A stretch of 64,000 bases of DNA from Flavobacterium sp. JAD_PAG50586_2 (GTDB lineage Bacteria > Bacteroidota > Bacteroidia > Flavobacteriales > Flavobacteriaceae), in NCBI GenBank assembly GCA_023213215.1, contig CP096136.1:2790001-2854000 (forward strand), read 5' to 3'. This document shows positions 36,601 to 44,995 of this stretch, one piece after another. The position numbers and the translations under genes are program-made. Every line of letters begins with the position of its first letter. The first letter of the stretch is position 1. The notes beneath the pieces are model-generated. The model saw nothing but the letters and a program-made list of their open reading frames with translations, ran no database searches and was not told where the DNA came from.

Positions 36601-39600
36601 GAAAGTGTATTGACGGTTCAGACTATTGGTTTTGTTGCTAATTTCCCTGCTGATTTTACTTTATGTGAATCAGGAGATGCTACATTCAGTATACAAACCA
36701 CAGGAGGAACTCCTGAGAATTATATCTGGCAGGTAAGTACCAATAACGGACCATTTACCAATATTACTGACGGATTTGATGCAGCTTCAGGATTTGAGTA
36801 TTCAGGTGCTACCACAGCTAATTTAGATATCACAGGTATTACTTATTCTGCAACAAATAGTTACAGATACCAAGTTGCAATAGATGATGAATCAGTAACG
36901 AGTGACTTTGCTTCACTTAAAGTGAACAAAACAATTGTTGGAACTCAGGCTCCACAGAATAACAGTCTTTGTTCATTAGCTGCTAGTTCTGTTATGAGTG
37001 CTAAAGCGACCGGAACAATTTCAGGTGTTACTTGGGAGTATGGTACTTCTGCAGCGGGTCCTTGGAGTCCTGTTGCTAATGGTACTCCATCGAATATAAC
37101 CTATTCGTCTAGCCTTCCTGCTGCAGCGACTACAGATGGTGAAAGAACGGCTACGTTATTGATTTCATCAAATGCTACGACTCCTGTTGTAGGAGGTCCA
37201 TATTTCTACAGAGCTACTTTCTTAAGAGCGAATGGAGAATGTACTGACTTTACAACAACAAGCGGTCAATTGGATATTACTACTCCGGTACTTAGCTCTC
37301 AACCGGCTTCTACTTCTGTTATCGTAACCAATTCGGCTACATTTACAGTTGGAATTTCGGGAGCTGCTACTTATCAATGGCAGTATTCAACCTCTGCTTC
37401 TTCAGGATTCCAGGATATTCCTACCGGATCTCAGACAGGAGCAAGTTATTCAGGAACTACTTCAGCTACATTAACAGTAACTACAAGTGGTACTACGCCA
37501 TTTGCAGCTAATAACTACTATAGAGCCAGAGTGACTTCAGGTGGATGTATTGTATATTCCAATGCAGCACAGCTGACAGTAACCGATTACTGTGCACCTA
37601 CTTATGTAAGTGGATCTGTAAGTGGTAACAGTATTACAAGGGTTGTATTAGGAACACTAACCAATAATAGTGGTGCTTCTACATCTCCTTTCTATACTTT
37701 CTATTCTAATGTTACTGTTCCGGATTTGATTAAATTGTCTACGAATAGTGTTGCTGTCACAGTGGGAGCAAATGCTAACCAGTACACAGGTGTTTGGATT
37801 GACTTTAACCAAAACGGTACTTTTGAAGCTTCGGAAGGTGTAGTTTCAACTACAAATACTGCATCTGGTGGTACAAGTACACTTTCTGTACTTATTCCTT
37901 CTACTGCTACAGTAGGCCAGACAAGGATGAGAGTTAGAGGTGGTGATGATGTTGCCATGTTAACGTCTCAGGCTTGTGGAGCTACCAACAGTGTTGTTGG
38001 AGAAACAGAAGACTATTTAGTTAATGTAATTGCTACACCAGCACCAGCAGTGACTAGTGTGCCAGCTTCTGCTTGTGCACTTTCAACTATTGCAATCGGT
38101 GGAACTAATTTCTATAACGTAACAGCTGTTACAGTAAATGGTACTCCTGTGAGTTCATTTACTGCTACTTCTGCTACTGCGATAACTGCTACTCTTGCAG
38201 CAGGTACAACATCAGGTGTTGTTTCAGTTACGGCGGCAGGTGGTACTGGAAGCAGTACAAGCGTTACTGTTAATCCATTACCGGCTATACCTGTTATAAC
38301 GGGAGGTGGTTCTATTTGTGGAGCAACAACTACTTCAATCAATGCTTCGAACGGAGGAGAAGGTACAATGTACTACCAGGGAACAACCAACAATGGTACT
38401 TCTACTGCTACTACGGGAGCGCAAACAATAACTATTGCTGGGACTTACTATTTCAGAGCAGTTTCAGCTGAAGGATGTTGGGGGCCTCAAGCGAGTACTA
38501 CTGTACAGTTCTTAACTGCGCCAGTGGCACCTACTACAACAAGTTACACAATCTGTCCAGGAGGAGCGATTCCTGTTGGTCAGGGTCTGACTAGTACTTC
38601 AGTAGGAAGCAATGTAACAGGAACACAAACTATTCCGTTTAACATTACTGCTCAACCAGCTGAAGTTAACGCGGCACCAGGTGTTGTTCTAGCTTCTGCT
38701 ACTATGCCTGCCTTGCCAGCCGGAGCTACTATTACAAGCCTTGTTTTAAGAGTCAATGGAATAACTCCTCAGCCAACTAATTCTTGGGCTTCTGATGTTA
38801 AGCTTGGGTTAAGTGGTGCTTTGATTAATGATGCCGCTAGCGGAGATGGTGCAGTTAATAATTCTACTTCAGTAGGAGTACTATTCAATTACATCAGAAC
38901 ATTCTCAACAGGTATTACCGGTACGCCTCTAACAGGAGGAACTGTTAATATACTTTATTGGGATTCCACTAATGACAACGCTGGAGTAGAAGCTATATTT
39001 ACAACAGGATCTGTTGCTACCTTAACGGTTAACTACTCTTATCCAAATCCAAATCCTGTTAGCTGGTATACAGCTGCTACAGGAGGTGCAGCTATTGGAA
39101 CAGGTACTCCATTCAATCCTATTGGGGTTGCTGGTTCAGGCCTTGCTGATAGCAATACTCCGGGAACGTATCCGTTCTATGCAGAGGTTAATAATGGTAA
39201 CTGTACTTCTACAAGAACAGTAGCTAATATAATTGTTCAGGATTCAGGTCCATTTACAGCTTCTTCAATTGCTGCGACAGAAACATCTGGTACTGCTGCT
39301 AATGATGGTGCTATCTGTACGGGAGCTTCAGTTACACTAACCGGTAGTTCAACTGGTGGTGGTGGTGGATTGAGTTATGAATGGAAAGTGGGTGGAACTA
39401 CTGTTAGTACCGCTTCCTCTTTCACCATAACACCTGCATTAACTGCAACTACAACTTATGATTTAACTATTTCTGATGCGTGTGGCCAAACTATCACAGC
39501 TTCCAGAACAATTACAGTTAATTCATTACCAACAGTAAGTATATCATCTTTAACACCTGCACAAGCAAGAATTTGTGGTACAGGTTCAGTAAGTATGACC

Positions 39601-41670
39601 GCTACGGGTGCATCAACTTATGTTTGGACACCAACAACTGGTTTAACACCAACAAGCGGAAGTCCAGTTTCGGCTAGTCCATCTGCTACTACATCTTATA
39701 CTGTAGTTGGAACGGACGTTAATGGTTGTGTTAGTGCTGCTTCTGCTCCTCAGGTTATTACTGTAGGACCTGCAGTTGCAATAACAGTTGCTGCTACACC
39801 TGATGCTATTTGTTCTGGTGGAACTGCTGTATTGAGTGCTAATAATGCTACGCCGGTTTCTTACTGTACACCAGCGTATACTCAAACAGATGGTACTGAT
39901 TATATTGCTACTGTGGCTCTTAAAGATGCTACAGGAGCTACTACGTTATATACACGTACCTCAGGACTTGCTGCTATACCGGCATATGATGATCAGACAG
40001 CGTTAACAACTACAACGTTAACTGCAGGAACATCTTATCAGATATCTGTTACGATCGGTAATTCAGGAGATAGAATAGCCGCCTTTATGGACTTTAACCG
40101 TGATGGAGATTTTGCTGACAGTGGTGAAACAATCCGTACCAGTACTTCTGTGGCTTCTGGAGGAACGACAACAGCTACATTTGCAGTACCTGCAGGTGCA
40201 CTTAATGGGAATACCCGTTTACGTGTTGTTAACAGATTTAATGCCGTTGCAACTTCATGTAACAATACAGGGTATGGAGAGACTGAAGATTATACAGTAG
40301 GCATTACTGGAGGTGTTAGTTCGTTGAACTATGCATGGACTGGAAGCAATGGATTTACTTCAAGCCTACAGAACCCAACAACACCAGCGTTGACAACGAA
40401 TGCTTCTTATTCAGTTACAGCCACTGATCCAGTATCTGGTTGTTCTGCAACTGGTAGTACATCAGTCGCTGTTACTAACTGTGGTGTAACCCAGCTTTCA
40501 AACTGCGGTAGCACTCCGGCATTGCCTTCAGTTAATACCAGAATATTTGCAGCTAACACTGTAAGTGGTGCTTCGGCATACCGTTTCAGAGTAGCAGTTT
40601 CAACTGCGCCAACATCATACTTCTATGCAGTTACAGCTTATCCAAGCTTTAGATTAACTGATGTTGTTGGATTGACTCCAACTTACGGTACTACTTATAA
40701 TGTAGACATTCAAACTGAATACACTGTAGGTGCTTCAACTGTTGTTGGTGCTTACGGACCGATGTGTACAGTTACGACTCAGCTTCCAACCAACATAACA
40801 GTACCGACTAACCAGTGTGGTCAAACATTGGCAGCGGTTAATTCTAAGATTTATGTTAATGGAGTAGCAGGTGCTACAATGTATACTTACAGAATAGCGA
40901 AACAATCTGCACCTACACAGTATGGATATATCGAAACACCATATTCAAATTTCCGTCTGACTGCACCATTGACTAGTGGGTCAGTTGTGATAGAGCATGG
41001 AACGATATACTTAGTGTCGGTGAGTGTAACTACTGCAAGTGGTTCTTCAAACTTTAACGGTGAGTGTATTATCACTACACCTGCAGGACCGACTACTACT
41101 CTTCAGGCATCACAATGTGGAGATGATGAAACACCTTATGTAATACCAACTAAGAGTACTAAGGTTTATGCAGCTGATTTCGTATCAGGAGCTACTTACA
41201 CATTCAAGTTAGAGCAGTATAGCGGTGCTACATTGGTAGATACTAATTATGCTACTTCTCCAATCAACTATTTTGATTGTAATATGTTTACAGGTGATAA
41301 TTCTTTATTGCCAAACACTAACTATCATGTGTATGTTGCTGTCAACTATTACGGACAGGGAGATTATGATCACGATTGTGTAATCAAAACTCCTGCAGCA
41401 TTGAAACAGGTAGACATGATTACTGACTTTAAAGCGGTGGCTTATCCAAACCCATTTGCGAATAATTTCATGATTGATGTAAAATCATCGAGCGAATCAT
41501 CAGTAAACCTAAAAGTTTACGATATGATCGGAAGATTGATAGAGCAAAGAGATGTTAGAATGTCTGACTTAGAAACAACAACAATAGGAGATCGTTACCC
41601 AAGTGGTGTATACAACGTAGTTGTAACGCAGGAAAGTACGGTTCAGACTGTTAGGGTTGTTAAGAGATAA
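27646..41670 (+). CDS. 4674-residue secreted repeat protein with Ig-like, IPT, GEVED and T9SS sorting domains (giant 3)
   Basis: This 14-kb gene is a single intact frame. An N-terminal extension precedes a hydrophobic signal segment at about residues 38-58 (MTVLLVLLSLTVSQRSWS). A beta module PLGFNFTFMGTSYSH at about 85-280 resembles the N-terminus of giant 1 and recurs at about 1545 (PIGFSFNFFGASYST). Further parts by eye: fibronectin III (about 285-385), a region of YxxAP repeats (about 710-975), an IPT/TIG domain (about 1230-1310), many Ig-like modules (for example 2330-2415), jelly-roll modules, two GEVED domains (about 3314-3460 and 4072-4220; WIDFNQNGTF and AAFMDFNRDGDF with GETEDY), three related C-terminal repeats (4282-4587) and a T9SS type A sorting domain (4588-4674, YPNPFANNF ... 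VRVVKR). Probable surface adhesin of the size class of SprB, but not an obvious SprB homolog. Confidence 0.9.
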   Translation: MNNNYNSLSTRFMTCIKTFVRATGENTRVSQSKGGFYSWMTVLLVLLSLTVSQRSWSQSITNYVFASNTNGSLEDLSSGSTSYLTGNLDTAAGTVQPLGFNFTFMGTSYSHFSANSNGQMALHTSSGATAIGTSVTTAAGTAILAAFTGDNEVNNGLRFKVIGTAPNRTFVLEWNQFYVGWANLTNAGNMQVWLDETTGKITYIYGEIFNANTSSITRSISIASSNTATTVGSVTIGASPTFTASASLVSNTIAAGTNPVGSPLVANIGSNAQGSRRFFTFTPVAVTTPSNPTSLTFTNISGSTITPNWIDNSTDETYFTVTRATDAAFTQNVVVSTLSSTTAAATGGAYSLPQTGLGLGITYYFKIQANTEGGTPGSGLTGSSVTVAGNFTVNSIGGLWNNAATWVGGVVPGPNNNITIPAGAIVTIDTAVSPSNLTIDGTLQWNGTSNAMTLAGNLVINSGGIFRAYTTGGAGQTINIAGNFQNDGFANLALASLNFNGSGSTLSGTGTFQGFGSKGIIRSLTFANTGSNSISTSSNLIVTAGFTHTAGSLNTNGKLTLDNTAQIYGTSFNTTVTSVAVTNMGSLYTVAPVVFGAAFSQWTNITGAVGTRYVSGNNVYICTTAANIGPAAPTHTSGVAQNLLWLGTTGTLGNPYPFNVASTVGTQYFYGDNLYVATVANTIAANTAANAPVHTSGIVGGYLYVGTVAKATVNYDATSQTVRSLNLTSAGSGYSSAPSVAFAVGVAGGTGSGAAASTTFFQQIIGPSSFLTQKSGGATISGGLTINSDADAGALAPTNEQASSGVAAISTSNGGVNYTVAPQIGFAGPTALNLIVNPGSGYTAAPTITVSGGTLIAGTAYTSGSFTIAVNAGKVQAVYLTSTSAVYSVPPTLTMSAPGAGTTATLEFPAGCWPSATPVLGSNGQIVNFTVTNSGYGYVTAPATVLGATSGTSAGGTFTTAATTPTTRIALYNLTINNFIPSAAPAVHGDDVAIPANRKINTLNLGSLSAGLNLSSNLVLFGSSPLSLNASTNAPGSVINLGGNNLLFTWNGYGGATATFGATSNAYIKNGSMTLIGRGGSSTFNYPFSGTFSWFAGNGSNDLGSSVTRVTVSDTAAPSNAAMGTSFVKGARAFRVQYANIGAPGFTSLPVTGTNPTVTMNFNNDDALTAFTQDLLLISDSPSLTGPWSFKSVASGSGAITSTTTGTRTTATAAPGPIAPTGNNYYAWSVSAPTITDFSPLTVCATTGTFTITGTNLSGITNLQIGGTPVTSFTIVSPTQITGVAASGTSGFVSFVKGTDTITGTQSITVTASPSAPTATPATANVILGGSPNVTASGSGGTFNWFTAATGGSPVLTGPTYNLPVCSSTTLYVSENNGSCDGPRTAVPITVTPTVIAASPSGFCGSGGTSVLTVTPSNPAITYTWTNSGGTLNTNVGESVSATITASSEFTVTATNGACSTSTSTSIGVYALPSATVTTTASGVCPGTSATINSGLAAGNFSVTCITSPTALATPPVGATVLCSGGSVVAPLSGGGLDDGYWNTRPIGFSFNFFGASYSTINIGTNGTLVFGATGTTTFSFPGGFPNTANPANTIAVCAHDFQMASGTTGQFDFGTGAVTYWTEGVAPNRRFIVQYANATTYYSTNATDGITSAEAVLYETTGIIDIRVIQSTNPAATTGTFINDARNKYIGLQNGDKTIGATAPNCTTSASNYWNGQSAEILTPQAWRFDPPAHYSVTWTAHDLVTDVTTTPVNNVTDAFSLAVSPINTTQYTISYTNQTTGCTNALNSAQVTMNIISATAPSTTAVASASTICLNGSSNLTLTGNVNNIGNTDGLTYQWQVDTGSGFVDYTGTGATTAAITVAPTVVSTYRCMVTACSGTAVPSTPVSIGFTNVIDSTTPATRCGAGQVSLSATTSASGASIKWYAAATGGTALFTGSPYTPTISGTTTYYVAAETTGPDCSSPRVQVVATVTSPPAFALNAASTTICTGTTSATFTDAAAGATYDTFSITPTTGVAASNLSGVFSASFNPTVTTTYTINASQSGGSLCTTSTTFTVIVNNTVVTASASPTTVCLGGSSTITALTNIISAGTVTMGTDTTLTSDTTQPTAFCNRWPSARLQMVYTAAELQAAGLSAGNITSMAFNIATLGNAATNDNMVIQMGSTSLSTLSDFVDTSGFTTVYPSQTYTHTASGLQTIPFSTPYNWDGTSNIIFDMVQSGANLTNNSQTYYTATPGNTVAYTTTSSTNSASLSTNRLNVVFAGQANTPGVGTLNYTWNDPSNTTGNVLTISPSATTTYTVTGTNPSTGCSGTATATVTVLNGSAEITTAPAAQVKCLAGTASFTVAATGLNLTYQWRKGTTNLTDGTGISGATTATLTLTGLTAGDAGNYNVVVSSDCGAPATSADAALTVISPLAGINASATTVCSGTPVTLTENGGTATSWVWSGGSTTNPYVVTPTFTQTYTVTATSEVAGCTATANVTINVNQTPGTISVSAEGLSLPYAICDGSPVKMNATDGGYTGPATTVENFDAVSSLFTAATVSGDGTTVTTATLDTAIKTQGTGSVLFTSSTDPDSSISSEATYSLNTNIDLSASQVATLTFSHIASMEGAAANSYDYGYVQYSTNGGSTWTTFNSSAYTGAADTSLFNAGAVRFSTRSYADWKTGLYDTVNSATVAPTNALWKNESFTIPTAALTSQFRIRFRYTLDTSEYYQGWWIDNVVLNYSVTVNPQYSWTATPATTLYTDAAQTTVYNPLTDFAPAVYATPSANTVFAATVTNGSCSNSSNTTVSIKALPSFTVSDKTLCSDAGGVIVSPVGGDGANTYVWSPTASLSGGNIGVDGTSTNIDVITANPSSTTSYSVTANNNTTGCVSTPQAFTVTVNPQAVSAASTPPTRIKSATTSTTFTVSSLNAVAYQWQVREGSGSFIDIDGGYTPVDGESYSGATTATLTIDNISELMTGFSYRCKVKGAGNCAFVIPSNAEESVLTVQTIGFVANFPADFTLCESGDATFSIQTTGGTPENYIWQVSTNNGPFTNITDGFDAASGFEYSGATTANLDITGITYSATNSYRYQVAIDDESVTSDFASLKVNKTIVGTQAPQNNSLCSLAASSVMSAKATGTISGVTWEYGTSAAGPWSPVANGTPSNITYSSSLPAAATTDGERTATLLISSNATTPVVGGPYFYRATFLRANGECTDFTTTSGQLDITTPVLSSQPASTSVIVTNSATFTVGISGAATYQWQYSTSASSGFQDIPTGSQTGASYSGTTSATLTVTTSGTTPFAANNYYRARVTSGGCIVYSNAAQLTVTDYCAPTYVSGSVSGNSITRVVLGTLTNNSGASTSPFYTFYSNVTVPDLIKLSTNSVAVTVGANANQYTGVWIDFNQNGTFEASEGVVSTTNTASGGTSTLSVLIPSTATVGQTRMRVRGGDDVAMLTSQACGATNSVVGETEDYLVNVIATPAPAVTSVPASACALSTIAIGGTNFYNVTAVTVNGTPVSSFTATSATAITATLAAGTTSGVVSVTAAGGTGSSTSVTVNPLPAIPVITGGGSICGATTTSINASNGGEGTMYYQGTTNNGTSTATTGAQTITIAGTYYFRAVSAEGCWGPQASTTVQFLTAPVAPTTTSYTICPGGAIPVGQGLTSTSVGSNVTGTQTIPFNITAQPAEVNAAPGVVLASATMPALPAGATITSLVLRVNGITPQPTNSWASDVKLGLSGALINDAASGDGAVNNSTSVGVLFNYIRTFSTGITGTPLTGGTVNILYWDSTNDNAGVEAIFTTGSVATLTVNYSYPNPNPVSWYTAATGGAAIGTGTPFNPIGVAGSGLADSNTPGTYPFYAEVNNGNCTSTRTVANIIVQDSGPFTASSIAATETSGTAANDGAICTGASVTLTGSSTGGGGGLSYEWKVGGTTVSTASSFTITPALTATTTYDLTISDACGQTITASRTITVNSLPTVSISSLTPAQARICGTGSVSMTATGASTYVWTPTTGLTPTSGSPVSASPSATTSYTVVGTDVNGCVSAASAPQVITVGPAVAITVAATPDAICSGGTAVLSANNATPVSYCTPAYTQTDGTDYIATVALKDATGATTLYTRTSGLAAIPAYDDQTALTTTTLTAGTSYQISVTIGNSGDRIAAFMDFNRDGDFADSGETIRTSTSVASGGTTTATFAVPAGALNGNTRLRVVNRFNAVATSCNNTGYGETEDYTVGITGGVSSLNYAWTGSNGFTSSLQNPTTPALTTNASYSVTATDPVSGCSATGSTSVAVTNCGVTQLSNCGSTPALPSVNTRIFAANTVSGASAYRFRVAVSTAPTSYFYAVTAYPSFRLTDVVGLTPTYGTTYNVDIQTEYTVGASTVVGAYGPMCTVTTQLPTNITVPTNQCGQTLAAVNSKIYVNGVAGATMYTYRIAKQSAPTQYGYIETPYSNFRLTAPLTSGSVVIEHGTIYLVSVSVTTASGSSNFNGECIITTPAGPTTTLQASQCGDDETPYVIPTKSTKVYAADFVSGATYTFKLEQYSGATLVDTNYATSPINYFDCNMFTGDNSLLPNTNYHVYVAVNYYGQGDYDHDCVIKTPAALKQVDMITDFKAVAYPNPFANNFMIDVKSSSESSVNLKVYDMIGRLIEQRDVRMSDLETTTIGDRYPSGVYNVVVTQESTVQTVRVVKR

Positions 41671-41695
41671 GTAATCTAATAAACTTAATAAACAG

Positions 41696-41728
41696 AAAAG
41701 ACCTTCGAGTAATCGAGGGTCTTTTTTT
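41696..41728 (+). terminator. Rho-independent terminator after giant 3
   Basis: AAAAGACC-TTCGA pairs with TCGAGGGTCTTTT across GTAA, followed by a T7 run, 25 bases after the stop codon. Confidence 0.8.
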
Positions 41729-41795
41729 ATTTGTCAAATAGTCTGCTCACAGTTTCCTTCTAATTACTTCTGCTGTAAAACTTATTTATTACTTG

Positions 41796-41830
41796 TTTGC
41801 CAACTATAAATGCAAATTTATCTATATTTG
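41796..41830 (+). promoter_or_regulatory. Bacteroidetes-type promoter of the glycan cluster
   Basis: A -33 TTTG (41796-41799) and a perfect -7 TATATTTG (41823-41830) are 23 bases apart. Transcription from about 41837 gives a 130-base leader before pseB. It is the only good promoter upstream of the 20-kb same-strand cluster. Confidence 0.65.
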
Positions 41831-41965
41831 TAGCCTGTAAAATAGGGGTAAACTGTATTTGATAAATATTGTCTTTGAATTAAACATTAAATTTTAAGTT
41901 AGGCATGTTAGTAGTATTCCCGAGTATTCAAGTGTATTTTGTAAACAATAGTTATTTCATAAAAA

Positions 41966-42979
41966 ATGTTTTTAAAAGATAAAACCCTGCTTATTACCGG
42001 AGGAACTGGTTCCCTAGGAAAGGCACTTACCTCTCACATTCTAACCAACCATCCCGAAATCAAAAAACTGATTATCTATTCGAGAGATGAACAGAAACAA
42101 TTTGAAATGGCGCAGGATTACCCACTGCATGCCTTTCCGAAAATCCGTTTTTTTATTGGCGATGTTCGTGACAGAGAGCGATTAATGCGTGCTTTTAAAG
42201 GTGTTGATTATGTGATTCACGCTGCTGCCATGAAGCATGTGCCTATTGCAGAGTATAATCCCGATGAATGTGTGAAGACCAATATCGGCGGTGCTGATAA
42301 TGTCATTCATGCGAGTCTTGAAACAAGTGTCGAAAGAGTTGTTGCCTTATCTACTGATAAAGCTTGTGCTCCGATTAATTTATATGGCGCTACTAAACTT
42401 ACATCTGATAAATTATTTATAGCGGCAAACAATATCAAAGGCAACAATCCTATCCGTTTTTCAGTTGTTCGTTACGGAAATGTAATGGGTTCCAATGGTT
42501 CGGTAATTCCGTTTTTTATCAAAAAAAGAAAAGAAGGAATATTGCCAATTACAGATCCAGAAATGACACGTTTCAACATATCACTTCAGGGTGGTGTTGA
42601 CATGGTAATGCATGCGTTGGAATATGCCTGGGGCGGAGAATTATTCGTTCCAAAAATTCCGTCTTACAGAATATTGGATGTGGCTGAAGCTATTGGACCG
42701 GAATGTAAAAAAGACATTATTGGCATAAGACCTGGTGAGAAGGTACATGAAGAAATGATTACTTCTTCCGATTCTTTCTACACTTATGACTTGGGCAAAT
42801 ATTACACTATACTTCCTTCAATTCCAAATTGGTCTTTGGACTCTTTTCTTTCCACTTTCAATGCTGTAAAAGTTCCCGTAGGATTTACCTATAATTCGGG
42901 GGAAAATACCGAATGGGAAACTGTAGACACAATGAGAGCACTAATTAATGAACATGTTGATGCTACTTTTGAATTATGA
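41966..42979 (+). CDS. pseB: UDP-N-acetylglucosamine 4,6-dehydratase (inverting)
   Basis: This 337-residue extended SDR enzyme makes UDP-4-keto-6-deoxy-L-idose-type HexNAc from UDP-GlcNAc, the first step to pseudaminic acid. Visible parts are the NAD(P)-binding TGGTGSLGKAL near residue 11, the IHAAAMKHVP block near 92, STDKACAP with the catalytic Asp-Lys pair near 130 and YGATK near 140. IRPGEKVHEEM near the C-terminus is typical of PseB/FlaA1. The length fits the family. It overlaps the next gene by 4 bases (ATGA), so translation is coupled. It acts in the cytoplasm and starts the nonulosonic acid pathway of this cluster. Confidence 0.93.
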   Translation: MFLKDKTLLITGGTGSLGKALTSHILTNHPEIKKLIIYSRDEQKQFEMAQDYPLHAFPKIRFFIGDVRDRERLMRAFKGVDYVIHAAAMKHVPIAEYNPDECVKTNIGGADNVIHASLETSVERVVALSTDKACAPINLYGATKLTSDKLFIAANNIKGNNPIRFSVVRYGNVMGSNGSVIPFFIKKRKEGILPITDPEMTRFNISLQGGVDMVMHALEYAWGGELFVPKIPSYRILDVAEAIGPECKKDIIGIRPGEKVHEEMITSSDSFYTYDLGKYYTILPSIPNWSLDSFLSTFNAVKVPVGFTYNSGENTEWETVDTMRALINEHVDATFEL

Positions 42980-44166
42980 CAAAAGCAATACCTTACGGAA
43001 GACAAAACATTACTCCAGAAGACATAGCCACCGTAATTGAAACATTACAATCGGATTACCTTACTCAAGGACCAAAGATTGCTGAGTTTGAAGAAGCCTT
43101 TGCTAACTATATTGGTTGTAAATACGCTGTAGCTGTTGCCAACGGAACTGCTGCACTTCATCTTTGTACACTTGCATTAGATGTTGCCAAAGGTCAAAAA
43201 GTAATTACTACTCCAATAACATTTGCTGCTTCAGCTAATTGCATTCGGTATTGTGACGGTGAAGTGGTCTTTGCAGATATTGATCCCGAAACTTATCTGA
43301 TCGATTATGAATCCGTAAAGAAATTACTGGAAGCTTCTCCGATGGGAACTTACCAGGGAATTGTTCCGGTAGATTTTGCAGGAAGAGCTGTCGATTTAGA
43401 AAAATTCAGAGCACTTGCCGATCAATATAATTTGTGGATTATTGAAGATTCATGCCATTCTCCAGGAGGTTATTTTGTTGACAGCAAAGGAAACCAACAA
43501 AATTGTGGTAACGGAAACTTTGCTGATTTAGCGATTTTTTCTTTCCATCCTGTTAAACACATTGCCTGTGGAGAAGGAGGAATGATTACTACCAATGATG
43601 AAAAGCTATACAAAAAATTATTAATGCTCAGAACACACGGAATAGTGAAGTCTGAAGATTTATATACTAATTCTATCGAATTTGCAGGTGGTGATACCCA
43701 ATATCCTTTATGGTATATGGAAATGCAGCAACTGGGATTCAACTACAGATTAACCGATTTTCAGGCAGCCTTGGGATTAAGCCAATTAGGAAGGGCCGAT
43801 GCAGGAATAATCCGTAGAAGAGCAATAGCTCAAAAATATAATAATTCCTTCCAGGGAAAATCATTTATAAAAGGACAGTCCGGAGCGATAGAAGGTCATG
43901 CTTACCATTTGTACATTATAGAAGTGGAAGACCGACTTGGACTGTACAATTTTTTACGTACCCAAAATATCTTCGCCCAAATACATTATATCCCTTGCCA
44001 TTTGATGCCTTATTATAGAGGTTTAGGTTGGAAAGAAGGCGATATGCCAGAAGCCGAAAATTATTACAGGCATTGCATCAGTCTGCCCATGTATCCAACA
44101 TTGACTGAGGAAGAACAGCAGTTCGTTATTGCGACTATACTTTCATTTTATGAAATGGCAAAGTAA
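42976..44166 (+). CDS. pseC: UDP-4-amino-4,6-dideoxy-N-acetyl-beta-L-altrosamine transaminase
   Basis: The 396-residue protein is a PLP-dependent DegT/DnrJ/EryC1-family aminotransferase. Visible features are the VANGTAALHL phosphate-binding turn near residue 55, the EDSCHSPGG block with the cofactor Asp near 157 and the Schiff-base lysine in FHPVKHIACGEGG near 195. It aminates the PseB product at C4. Co-translation with pseB and the IPYGRQNITPEDI start are typical of PseC. It is cytoplasmic. The downstream aldo/keto reductase overlaps its end by 17 bases. Confidence 0.93.
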   Translation: MTKAIPYGRQNITPEDIATVIETLQSDYLTQGPKIAEFEEAFANYIGCKYAVAVANGTAALHLCTLALDVAKGQKVITTPITFAASANCIRYCDGEVVFADIDPETYLIDYESVKKLLEASPMGTYQGIVPVDFAGRAVDLEKFRALADQYNLWIIEDSCHSPGGYFVDSKGNQQNCGNGNFADLAIFSFHPVKHIACGEGGMITTNDEKLYKKLLMLRTHGIVKSEDLYTNSIEFAGGDTQYPLWYMEMQQLGFNYRLTDFQAALGLSQLGRADAGIIRRRAIAQKYNNSFQGKSFIKGQSGAIEGHAYHLYIIEVEDRLGLYNFLRTQNIFAQIHYIPCHLMPYYRGLGWKEGDMPEAENYYRHCISLPMYPTLTEEEQQFVIATILSFYEMAK

Positions 44167-44992
44167 AATAGGATTAGGTTCGGTACAGTTTGGCTTACCT
44201 TATGGCATTTCGAATCAAACCGGGCAAACTCCCATTGATGAAGTCTCAAAAATACTCGATTTAGCTTTTACGGAAGGAATCAGAATCATAGATACTGCGT
44301 CAGCTTATGGTACTTCCGAATCGGTAATCGGAATGCTCAATAACAATCGTTTTTCTATAGTGTCTAAGTTTGGCCCATCATCATCTGTTGAAGATATCAG
44401 GCAACAATTGGAAAATAGCCTTTCCGCACTTAATACACAATCATTATATGGATATCTGGCACACCGTCCGTTAGATTTGCTCGATAATCCTATTGTTTGG
44501 CAGGAACTTCAAAAATTGAAGACTGAAAACAAAATCCAGAAAATAGGTTTTTCATTAAATGCTCCCAATGAATATTATCTGCTAAAAGCAGTAGGGATGC
44601 AACCCGATTTGGTTCAGGTTCCGTTTAACTATTTTGATACAAGATTCAAGGAAGTTTTGACTGAACTCAAAGCAAACGGCTGTGAAGTGCATACACGATC
44701 CACCTTTTTACAAGGCTTGTTTTTTACTGATATAGAAAAACTTTCCTCTTTTTTTGACGAATTAAAACCAAACTTACAGTATCTTCATAAGACCTACAAG
44801 AGCAAGCTGGAAGGAGCACTGCTTAGTTATGTTTTGCAGCAGGATTTTATTGATGTAGTAATTATGGGTGTTGAAAATGTAACACAATTGACAAAGAATC
44901 TCGAATCAATTGCTGTTGCTCCCGAATTGGAACCTTTAGCCGTTTCGTTTTCTGAAAAGTTAGTAATGCCAATGCATTGGCCCAAAGATTAA
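44150..44992 (+). CDS. Aldo/keto reductase family protein
   Basis: The 280-residue protein has the AKR barrel layout: GLGSVQFGLPYGI at the N-terminus, IDTASAYGTSE (catalytic Asp and Tyr) near residue 49, a histidine in YLAHRPLD near 104, GFSLNAPNEY, QVPFNYFD and a C-terminal IMGVENVTQL. I chose the ATG at 44150 because the fold starts there; an in-frame start 21 bases earlier only adds shadow of pseC. AKRs are not part of the canonical pseudaminic acid route, so it may act on a variant sugar of this cluster, together with the SDR that follows 3 bases later. The substrate is unknown. Confidence 0.85.
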   Translation: MKWQSKIGLGSVQFGLPYGISNQTGQTPIDEVSKILDLAFTEGIRIIDTASAYGTSESVIGMLNNNRFSIVSKFGPSSSVEDIRQQLENSLSALNTQSLYGYLAHRPLDLLDNPIVWQELQKLKTENKIQKIGFSLNAPNEYYLLKAVGMQPDLVQVPFNYFDTRFKEVLTELKANGCEVHTRSTFLQGLFFTDIEKLSSFFDELKPNLQYLHKTYKSKLEGALLSYVLQQDFIDVVIMGVENVTQLTKNLESIAVAPELEPLAVSFSEKLVMPMHWPKD

Positions 44993-44995
44993 TTT

